A DNA stretch of 61,244 nucleotides from Halomonas faecis (lineage in GTDB: Bacteria > Pseudomonadota > Gammaproteobacteria > Pseudomonadales > Halomonadaceae): positions 1 to 61,244 of the forward strand of contig NZ_JAACZO010000012.1 in assembly GCF_010993975.1 (NCBI RefSeq). Direction: 5' to 3'. Under the pieces are notes generated by a model that was given only the letters and a program-made list of their open reading frames with translations, was not told the origin of the DNA and did not search any database. Every line of letters begins with the position of its first letter. The first letter of the stretch is position 1. A program made the position numbers and the translations under genes. Of this stretch, positions 55,623 to 61,244 are shown in pieces.

Positions 55623-56270
55623 TCAGTCAGCGCTCTGGCTGACCACGACCATCGCCGGGCGCACCAGGCGGCCGTTGAGCAGGTAGCCCTTCTGCACCAC
55701 TTCCATGACGCTGTTGGGCTCCATCTCGGGGTTGGGCACCATGGCCATCGCCTCGTGGTACTGCGGATCGAAGGGCTCGCCCTGGGGGTCGACCACTTCG
55801 ACGCCGAACTTGCCCAGCACGTCGAGCTGCATCTTCAGCGTCATCGACACGCCCTCGCGATGCGCCTCGGTGGCATCTTCGCCCATGGCATCGAGCGCTT
55901 TTTCGAGGCTGTCGATGACCGGCAGCAACTCCTTGACGAACTTCTCGAGGGCGAACTTGCGCGCCTTCTCGGCCTCCTGCTCGGCGCGACGACGCACGTT
56001 CTGTGCCTCGGCGGCGGCGCGCAGCGCCTGATCCTTGGCATCGGCCAGGCTCTGCTCGAGCTCTTCCACCTTGGCAGCCAGCACTTCGGCCTCGGGGTTG
56101 TCGCCGCTCGTCTCGGAGTCGGCGGGTTCGGCCTCGCTGGCGAGCGCCTCGGCCTCGTCGGCACCCTCGATCGCGCCGGCCTCGTCCGGCGCCTGCTCGG
56201 GCTGCCCCTCGGCCTCCTGCTCCTGCCTCGCCAGCTCGTCTTCCAGCGGTGTCTGGGATTGCTTGGCCAT
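55623..56270 (-). CDS. grpE: nucleotide exchange factor GrpE
   Basis: GrpE releases ADP from DnaK (215 aa). An acidic low-complexity N-terminal third (Glu/Ala-rich) precedes the coiled coil ([28 protein letters not shown]) and the beta domain ([41 protein letters not shown]). The ATG at 56270 ([10 protein letters not shown]) follows GGAGACC; the frame is open upstream but that region contains the sigma-32 promoter. It is divergent from recN. Confidence 0.95.
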   Translation of the reverse strand: MAKQSQTPLEDELARQEQEAEGQPEQAPDEAGAIEGADEAEALASEAEPADSETSGDNPEAEVLAAKVEELEQSLADAKDQALRAAAEAQNVRRRAEQEAEKARKFALEKFVKELLPVIDSLEKALDAMGEDATEAHREGVSMTLKMQLDVLGKFGVEVVDPQGEPFDPQYHEAMAMVPNPEMEPNSVMEVVQKGYLLNGRLVRPAMVVVSQSAD

Positions 56271-56350
56271 GAAGGTCTCCTGCAACTGTGTCTCGGCCCG
56301 TAATGGCGGGCCATGAACGGGTATCGGTATTAAGGTGGCAATCTGCCGCC

Positions 56351-56379
56351 TATATGGGGGCCATCGCGTCAATCTCAAG
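56351..56379 (-). promoter_or_regulatory. sigma-32 promoter of grpE-dnaK-dnaJ
   Basis: On the minus strand CTTGAG, a 14-bp spacer and CCCCATATA give an almost perfect heat-shock promoter (consensus CTTGAA-N13-15-CCCCATNTA), about 75 bp upstream of the grpE ATG. Confidence 0.92.
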
Positions 56380-56409
56380 GCAGCCTCCACTGCAGATGTC
56401 CCGCGTGCA

Positions 56410-56445
56410 TTGAGAACGCTCCTGAACTACTGTATATAAAACCAA
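56410..56445 (+). promoter_or_regulatory. recN promoter with overlapping LexA box
   Basis: TTGAGA (56410-56415), a 17-bp spacer and TATATA (56433-56438) form a sigma-70 promoter. It overlaps CTGTATATAAAACCAA (56430-56445), which matches the LexA consensus CTG-N10-CAG at five of six fixed positions. recN is a classic SOS gene. Confidence 0.75.
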
Positions 56446-56499
56446 TTCAAGTGTACGGACATCCAGGCCCCGGCACGGGCCGGACACCAGGAGGGAGCG

Positions 56500-58176
56500 A
56501 TGCTCACGCAGCTAGCCATTCGCGACTACGCCATCGTCGAGTGCCTCGACCTGGAGCTCACCGGCGGCATGACCGCCATCACCGGCGAAACCGGGGCCGG
56601 CAAGTCGATCCTGCTCGGTGCGCTGGGACTGTGCCTGGGCGAGCGGGCCGACAGCGCCAGCGTGCGCCACGGTTGCGAGCGCGCCGATGTCAGCGCCCGC
56701 TTCGAGATCGCCGGGCTGCCAGCGGCAAAGGCCTGGCTGGAGGCTCGCGAGCTGCCCGTCGATGACTGCCTGCTGCGTCGCGTCGTTACCGCCGCCGGCC
56801 GCTCCAAGGCATGGATCAACGGCCAGCCGGCAACCATTGCCGACCTCAAGGCGCTGGGCGAATGTCTGGTCGAGATTCACGGCCAGCACGCCCATCAGGC
56901 ATTGCTGCGCGAGGAGACCCACCAGCGCCTGCTCGACGATGTGGCCGGCCAGCGCACCGCCGTCGCCGAACTCGCCGACACTTTCCACCGCTGGCAGAAG
57001 AGCCGACGCCGTCTCAAACAGCTCACGGCCAGCGGCGACGAAGCGGAGGCACGCCGTCAGCTGCTGCGCTATCAGGTGGAGGAGCTCGATCAATTGGCAT
57101 TGGCTGAAGGCGAGCTGCCCAGCCTGGAGCAGGAGCAGGCCGAGCTCGCCCACGCCGAGGAAACGCTGCGCGACGCCCAGTTCGCCGCCGAGTGCTGCGA
57201 CCATGACGAGGGGGGTGCCCTGTCGCTGCTCACTCGTGCCACCGGACGGCTCGACGCCCTTCCTTCCCAGGCACGGGAACGGCTCGCGGAGCCCCTGGGC
57301 ATGCTCGAAGAGGCCCGCATCCAGATCGAAGAGGCCGCCCGTGAGCTGCACCGCTTCGTCGACACCACCGAGCTCGAGCCGGAGCGGCTCGCCTCGGTGG
57401 AGTCGCGGCTGGCCGACGTGCACCGCATTGCGCGCAAGCACCACGTCATGCCGGACGAGCTCGAGTCGCATCACCGCCGGCTAAGCATGGAACTCGAGGG
57501 GCTCGAGGGCAGCGACCATGAGATCGAGGCGCTGCGTGCCGAGGTGGAGTCCCTGCGCGACAGCTGGCGAAAGCAGGCACAGCAGGTGGGCGAGGCGCGT
57601 CGTCAGGCCGCCGGCCGCTTCGCCAAGGCGGTACAGGAGCAGCTCGGCTTGCTCGCCATGGACAAGGCGCGTTTCGAGGTGGAAATCAACGAGCGGGAGA
57701 CGCCCCAAGCCGAGGGCCTGGAAAGAGTGAGCTTTCTGATCAGCGCCAACCCCGGCCAACCCCCGCGCCCCTTGGCCCGGGTGGCCTCGGGTGGCGAGCT
57801 GTCACGCATCAGCCTGGCGATCCAGGTGGTAGCGGCACAGCACTCCACCATTCCCAGCCTGGTGTTCGACGAGGTCGACGTGGGCGTTTCCGGTGCCGTC
57901 GCCGAGATCGTCGGTCGCCTGCTGCGCCGTCTGGGTAACGGCGGCCAGGTGATGACCGTGACCCACTTGCCGCAGGTGGCCGCCCAGGCTCATCAGCACC
58001 TGCACATCGCCAAACAGGCACGCGAAGACGCCACCCGCACCGAGATGGCACTGCTCGACGAAGCCGGCCGCGTCAGCGAACTGGCCCGCATGCTGGGCGG
58101 GGTGAAACTCTCCGACCGCACCCTGGCCCATGCCCGTGAAATGCTCGACGCCGGCCAGTTCAGCGCTCACCACTGA
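56500..58176 (+). CDS. recN: DNA repair protein RecN
   Basis: SMC-like ATPase used in recombinational repair of double-strand breaks (558 aa). Walker A is GETGAGKS (residues 29-36), the N-terminal AIRDYAIVE is typical, extended coiled coils flank a central region, and the C-terminal half has the signature VASGGELSRISLAIQV and Walker B PSLVFDEVDVGVSG with VTHLPQVAA. A GGAGGGAG ribosome binding site precedes the ATG. It converges on fur with a terminator hairpin between. Confidence 0.97.
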   Translation: MLTQLAIRDYAIVECLDLELTGGMTAITGETGAGKSILLGALGLCLGERADSASVRHGCERADVSARFEIAGLPAAKAWLEARELPVDDCLLRRVVTAAGRSKAWINGQPATIADLKALGECLVEIHGQHAHQALLREETHQRLLDDVAGQRTAVAELADTFHRWQKSRRRLKQLTASGDEAEARRQLLRYQVEELDQLALAEGELPSLEQEQAELAHAEETLRDAQFAAECCDHDEGGALSLLTRATGRLDALPSQARERLAEPLGMLEEARIQIEEAARELHRFVDTTELEPERLASVESRLADVHRIARKHHVMPDELESHHRRLSMELEGLEGSDHEIEALRAEVESLRDSWRKQAQQVGEARRQAAGRFAKAVQEQLGLLAMDKARFEVEINERETPQAEGLERVSFLISANPGQPPRPLARVASGGELSRISLAIQVVAAQHSTIPSLVFDEVDVGVSGAVAEIVGRLLRRLGNGGQVMTVTHLPQVAAQAHQHLHIAKQAREDATRTEMALLDEAGRVSELARMLGGVKLSDRTLAHAREMLDAGQFSAHH

Positions 58177-58201
58177 GGGACCGACCCCACGCGCACGACG
58201 G

Positions 58202-58235
58202 CGCCCCGGCACGCTGCAACAGCGTGCCGGGGCGT
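58202..58235. terminator. hairpin between convergent recN and fur
   Basis: GCCCCGGCACGCTG / CAGCGTGCCGGGGC with a 3-nt loop is a perfect 14-bp stem. T-tracts are poor on both sides, so termination efficiency is uncertain; no heptamer repeats flank it. Confidence 0.7.
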
Positions 58236-58257
58236 CGACGATCGAAAAGAAGGCAGA

Positions 58258-58704
58258 CTACTTCTTCTGGATGCCTTCCTGACGCGTGGCGTTCGACCCC
58301 TTGGGCCGCACGTATAGCACCAGAGCATGATCGACGAGCTCGTAGCCGTGCTCCTCGGCGATCTCCTGCTGGCGCCGTTCGATGACATCGTCGAAGAACT
58401 CGACGATCTCGCCGCTCTCCAGGCACACCATATGGTCGTGGTGCTCCTCCTGGGAGAGTTCGAATACGGCATGCCCACCGTCGAAATTGTGACGGATGAC
58501 CAGACCGGCCGACTCGAACTGCGTCAGCACGCGGTACACCGTCGCCAGGCCAACGTCTTCGCCGGCATCCAACAGGGTCTTGTAGACATCCTCGGCGCTG
58601 AGATGGTGCTGCCCCTCAGCATTCTCGAGGATCTGCAGAATCTTCACGCGCGGCAAGGTGACTTTGAGGCCCGCCTTGCGCAGTTCATGGTTTTGGTCGG
58701 CCAT
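58258..58704 (-). CDS. fur: ferric uptake regulator Fur
   Basis: Iron-responsive repressor (148 aa). It has the winged-helix DNA-binding half (AGLKVTLPRVKILQIL, LSAEDVYKTLL, GLATVYRVLTQFESAGLV) and the metal-binding dimerisation half with HHDHMVC. The second cysteine found in E. coli (CxxC) is Ser here (CLES), as is known for pseudomonad-type Fur. The ATG at 58704 (MADQNHELRKAG) is the family start. Divergent from bamE with a 72-bp shared region. Confidence 0.96.
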   Translation of the reverse strand: MADQNHELRKAGLKVTLPRVKILQILENAEGQHHLSAEDVYKTLLDAGEDVGLATVYRVLTQFESAGLVIRHNFDGGHAVFELSQEEHHDHMVCLESGEIVEFFDDVIERRQQEIAEEHGYELVDHALVLYVRPKGSNATRQEGIQKK

Positions 58705-58776
58705 GGTCGCTCTTCGCAGTATCAGGTAGGGTCGGGTATGATCGACCGAATCCACGATAGTGAAGAACCGACTCAA

Positions 58777-59277
58777 ATGCAAAAGCTGATCAAAACCGTC
58801 TGTCTTACTGCTGCTCTCTCCCTGGCCGGTGGCTGCAGCTACGTAGGTGTCTACAAGCGCGACCTCCCCCAGGGCAACCTGGTGAACGAGGCGATGGTCG
58901 AGCAGCTACGGCCCGGCATGAGCCAACAGCAAGTGGTGGACGTGATGGGCCGCCCACTGCTCGAGGCCCCCTTCGATGCCAACCAGTGGGACTATGTCTT
59001 CCGCCTCGATGAGGCCTACGGCGACGTGAAGCAGCGCCGTCTGACCCTCACCTTCAATAACGGCCAGCTCGCTGACATCGATCGCGAAGGCGACTTCGAA
59101 ACCGATATCGAGCTGCGTCCTCAAGAGGGAGCCGGTCCGGCTGTCGAGGGCACCGACCCCACGGAAGCGCTACCGGGCCCGGCCCCCAGCGCGAATCCTG
59201 GCGCGCCGGAAACCGGAGGCGCGGTGCCTACCGGCGGTGAACCCTCGTCCGGTGACGATGATGAGCTGATCGACTGA
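58777..59277 (+). CDS. bamE: outer membrane protein assembly factor BamE
   Basis: Lipoprotein subunit of the BAM complex (166 aa). A signal peptide ends in lipobox LAGGC (Cys20). The SmpA/OmlA domain includes YKRDLPQGN, LRPGMSQQQVVDVMGRPLL and WDYVFRLD. A Pro/Gly/Glu-rich C-terminal tail of about 50 residues extends past the domain. The ATG at 58777 places the lipoprotein signal correctly. bamE is divergent from fur, a widespread arrangement (fur-omlA). Confidence 0.94.
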   Translation: MQKLIKTVCLTAALSLAGGCSYVGVYKRDLPQGNLVNEAMVEQLRPGMSQQQVVDVMGRPLLEAPFDANQWDYVFRLDEAYGDVKQRRLTLTFNNGQLADIDREGDFETDIELRPQEGAGPAVEGTDPTEALPGPAPSANPGAPETGGAVPTGGEPSSGDDDELID

Positions 59278-59298
59278 TCCCGCCTCCTGGCTACTCGC

Positions 59299-59619
59299 TC
59301 AGCGGCCGGCGCGGGCCCGGCGGGCGGCCTTGGGGTCGATCGTGAGCGGCCGGTAGATCTCGACCCGATCGCCGTCACGCAGACGGTGGTGCTGCGGTTC
59401 GCGCAGGCGCTGACCGAAGATGCCGAGCTCGGGCTCAGCGAATGTCGCCGGCACTACCTCCGGAAAGAGCGCCTCGAGCCCGGCCTGCCGCACGGCCTGG
59501 CTGGCCGTGGTTCCGACGGGCACCCGCAGCGAGACGATGCGCTGCTTCCCGGGCAGGGCGAAAGCCACCTCGACGGCGAGGGTTGCGCCGCCGGTGCGGC
59601 GAACATCGCTAGCGGCCAT
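59299..59619 (-). CDS. rnfH: RnfH family ubiquitin-like protein
   Basis: Small beta-grasp protein of the RnfH/YfjF family, role uncertain (106 aa from 59619; 109 from an in-frame ATG at 59628). The pattern VEVAFALPGKQRIVSLRVPVGTT, LGIFGQ and LRDGDRVEIYRPLTIDPKAARRARA (positions about 59305-59379) is characteristic. It overlaps the ratA 3' end. The convergent neighbour is bamE, 21 bp away. Confidence 0.88.
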   Translation of the reverse strand: MAASDVRRTGGATLAVEVAFALPGKQRIVSLRVPVGTTASQAVRQAGLEALFPEVVPATFAEPELGIFGQRLREPQHHRLRDGDRVEIYRPLTIDPKAARRARAGR

Positions 59620-60043
59620 AGAGCTCATCGGCACGCCGCGTGAAGGAGTCCACCAGCTGTCCGGCCACCTGCTGGAACAGCTTGCCGAATGCCATGCCAA
59701 GCAGGCGATTGGCGAACTCGAACTCCAGCTCCAGGCACACCTTGCAAGTGTTCTCGCCCATGGGCAGAAACAGCCAACGCCCGCGCAGGCGCTTGAAAGG
59801 GCCGTTGACCAGCGACATCTCGATACGCTCGGGCTCGATCAGGTCGTTGCGCGTCGTGAAGCTCTGCTCGATGCCGGCCCGCCCCAGGGTCATCTCGCCG
59901 ATCAGGTGCGAATCGTCACGTTCGAGCAACCGCGCATGCCGACACCCCGGCAGGAACTCCGGATAGCGCTCGAAGTCATTGACCAGTTCGAACATGTCCT
60001 TTGGCGGGTGCCGCACCAAGGCGGACCGGTTGACCGTTGGCAT
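59609..60043 (-). CDS. ratA: RatA-family START/Coq10-like protein
   Basis: Steroidogenic-acute-regulatory-fold protein (144 aa), named RatA from an E. coli toxin reported to bind 50S subunits; homology to Coq10 suggests a role linked to ubiquinone. Family segments are [26 protein letters not shown] and the C-terminal amphipathic helix with [14 protein letters not shown]. The ATG at 60043 ([12 protein letters not shown]) follows GCGGAGA. It is followed by rnfH in an overlapping operon, divergent from smpB. Confidence 0.9.
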   Translation of the reverse strand: MPTVNRSALVRHPPKDMFELVNDFERYPEFLPGCRHARLLERDDSHLIGEMTLGRAGIEQSFTTRNDLIEPERIEMSLVNGPFKRLRGRWLFLPMGENTCKVCLELEFEFANRLLGMAFGKLFQQVAGQLVDSFTRRADELYGR

Positions 60044-60170
60044 TGCGCTCTCCGCTGACTTCACTGAACCCAAGGCGTATGATGAGCCGTTGTTTTACGC
60101 CTTGAATGGTATCACGCTTCCCCCCACATCGAAGGGTCGAAGCCACCGGCAGAACACGACACGAGGTTCC

Positions 60171-60662
60171 ATGGCCAACAAGAAAGGCAAGGGAAAGGGC
60201 CCCGGCAACAACGTCATCGCCCAGAACAAGAAGGCACGTTTCGAGTATCACATCGACGAGACCTTCGAGGCGGGACTGGTGCTCGCCGGCTGGGAGGTGA
60301 AGAGCCTGCGCGCCGGCAAGGCGCAGCTCACCGACACCTACATACTGGTCAAGAACGGCGAGGCGTGGCTGCTGGGCAGTCATATCATGCCGCTCAACAC
60401 CGCCAGCACCCATGAGGTGGCCGATCCCACGCGCACGCGCAAGCTGCTGCTGCATCGCAAGGAAATCGCCAAGATCTTCTCCCGCTCTCAGGAGAAGGGG
60501 CATACCTGCGTGCCGCTCAAGCTGTATTGGAAAGGCAATCGCGTCAAGTGCGAGCTGGCGCTGGTGACCGGCAAGAAGCTTCACGACAAGCGCGCCACCG
60601 AGAAGGACCGCGACTGGCAGCGCCAGAAAGGCCGCATCATGCGGGAACAAAACCGCGCCTGA
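60171..60662 (+). CDS. smpB: SsrA-binding protein SmpB
   Basis: SmpB binds tmRNA and is needed for trans-translation rescue of stalled ribosomes (163 aa). It has the OB-fold core ([61 protein letters not shown]) and the basic C-terminal tail ([16 protein letters not shown]) that enters the ribosome. The first ten residues are Lys/Gly-rich. The ATG at 60171 follows GAGG. Its partner ssrA lies 40 bp downstream on the same strand. Confidence 0.97.
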   Translation: MANKKGKGKGPGNNVIAQNKKARFEYHIDETFEAGLVLAGWEVKSLRAGKAQLTDTYILVKNGEAWLLGSHIMPLNTASTHEVADPTRTRKLLLHRKEIAKIFSRSQEKGHTCVPLKLYWKGNRVKCELALVTGKKLHDKRATEKDRDWQRQKGRIMREQNRA

Positions 60663-60702
60663 GGTGTCCTTGTATTGAACATCCTGATAGGATGTGCGTT
60701 AC

Positions 60703-61081
60703 GGGGGCGACATGGTTTCGACGCCGGTGACAACCCCTGCGGTGCATGCCGAGAGCGTGATGTATCTCGTAAATCCAACATCACGATTAAATAGTCGCAA
60801 ACGACGACACCTACGCTCAGGGCGCGCTGGCAGCTTAAACCTGCTGGCTTCTAGCCCGGCCCCGAAGCGATGTGCCCATTCATCGCGGAGGGGATATGAG
60901 CCAAGACTGATGGGATCGCGGTCGGCGGCGTCCTCCCGTCGATCGTTAAACTCTCGAGGAATCGCGCTGCTGAATCCTGCCCGTCGGAGCCAGCAGCGTT
61001 AAATGAAAAGACGGACCTAAGCATGTAGAGCCAATGGGCGAGTGCCGGCGGACGCGGGTTCAATTCCCGCCGCCTCCACCA
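60703..61081 (+). ncRNA. ssrA: transfer-messenger RNA (tmRNA)
   Basis: A 379-nt tmRNA. The 5' GGGGGCG and 3' CGCCTCC pair into a tRNA-Ala-like acceptor with a G-U third pair, the key alanylation determinant. CCA is encoded and TTCAATT forms the T-loop. The resume codon is GCA at 60797 and the tag ORF ends in TAA at 60836-60838, encoding ANDDTYAQGALAA. With the alanine carried on the RNA the added tag is AANDDTYAQGALAA, ending in the ALAA protease signal. It lies directly after smpB. Confidence 0.96.
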
Positions 61082-61097
61082 CTCAAGTCGAAGAATC

Positions 61098-61118
61098 AAG
61101 CGCCTGCGGGCGCTTTTT
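61098..61118 (+). terminator. intrinsic terminator of ssrA
   Basis: AAGCGCC / GGGCGCTT with a 3-nt loop (one imperfect pair at the loop) is followed by a T-run of six or more. It lies 17 bp beyond the tmRNA CCA end. Confidence 0.9.
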
Positions 61119-61124
61119 TCTGGT

Positions 61125-61244
61125 TCATCGCACTTTGCCGGGAAACGCGGCACGGATCTTCAGAAAGAAGTACTCCATGTCGCGGTACCCATAGGCCATC
61201 CGCTTGATGACCTTGATCCGATTGTTCATGCCCTCCAGCACGCT
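61125..61244 (-). mobile_element. ISL3-family transposase, C-terminal end (partial)
   Basis: The last 39 codons of a minus-strand gene running off the right edge. The translated segment includes EGMNNRIKVIKRMAYGY and YFFLKIRAAFPG and ends KVR-stop. This is the typical C-terminus of ISL3-type (COG3464) transposases. Its stop lies 43 bp past the tmRNA and 7 bp past the ssrA terminator, so the insertion sits at the classic tmRNA integration hot spot. No terminal inverted repeat is obvious in the short gap. Confidence 0.85.

Noticed and set aside
60851..61153. A 100-codon minus-strand ORF across ssrA
   Set aside because: It is antisense to the tmRNA, which accounts for the sequence.

Overview
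The window looks like core chromosome of a high-GC gammaproteobacterium of the Halomonadaceae, most likely Halomonas. The grounds are the 16S rRNA 5' end on the minus strand at the left edge, the gene content, and a gene order that closely follows the pseudomonad arrangement as I recall it. I ran no searches or folding programs. All assignments come from reading motifs, reading frames, Shine-Dalgarno sites and arrangement.

Layout. Positions 1-709 hold the start of an rRNA operon (minus strand) with its leader, boxA and two candidate promoters. Next come tyrS (-), anmK (+), the twitching-motility ATPases pilU and pilT (-), and a plus-strand run yggS-proC-yggT-metX-metW-DUF4426. sfsA and an aminotransferase (-) follow. 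From 12107 to 22967 runs dksA-gluQ-small membrane ORF-cbrA-cbrB-[non-coding RNA]-pcnB-folK-panB-panC-panD, then a biosynthetic thiolase. From 24434 to 36973 the minus strand carries the translation/RNA block: pnp, rpsO, truB, rbfA, infB, nusA, rimP, tRNA-fMet, tRNA-Leu, secG, tpiA, glmM and folP, preceded by ftsH and rlmE. yhbY (+), greA, carB, carA and dapB follow. Positions 46748-52086 are an accessory-looking cassette: a DUF2218-like protein, two EamA/DMT transporters and an iron-siderophore-type ABC importer. It separates dapB from the heat-shock operon grpE-dnaK-dnaJ (-). Then come recN (+), fur (-), bamE (+), rnfH-ratA (-), smpB (+) and ssrA (tmRNA, +). The right edge has the 3' end of an ISL3-like transposase about 43 bp beyond ssrA.

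The most interesting element lies between cbrB and pcnB (18287-18783). It has no credible ORF. It carries at least seven AAnAAnAA (CA) motifs, several of them visibly in the loops of hairpins, and ends in a strong intrinsic terminator. A near-consensus sigma-54 promoter with a perfect IHF consensus and TGTTACC/GGTAACA half-sites precedes it. Position and design match CrcZ of Pseudomonas, the Hfq/Crc decoy RNA switched on by CbrA-CbrB. The window therefore appears to hold a complete carbon-catabolite-repression relief module (sensor, sigma-54 activator, decoy RNA) in a halomonad. A cluster of the same TGTTAC-type half-sites, about 31 bp apart, lies before panB.

Other visible regulation includes two sigma-32 promoters (grpE, dnaK), a LexA-like box overlapping a sigma-70 promoter at recN, a sigma-70 promoter before tRNA-fMet, and several intrinsic terminators. 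Two of these terminators, both between convergent genes, are flanked on both sides by 7-bp tandem repeats.
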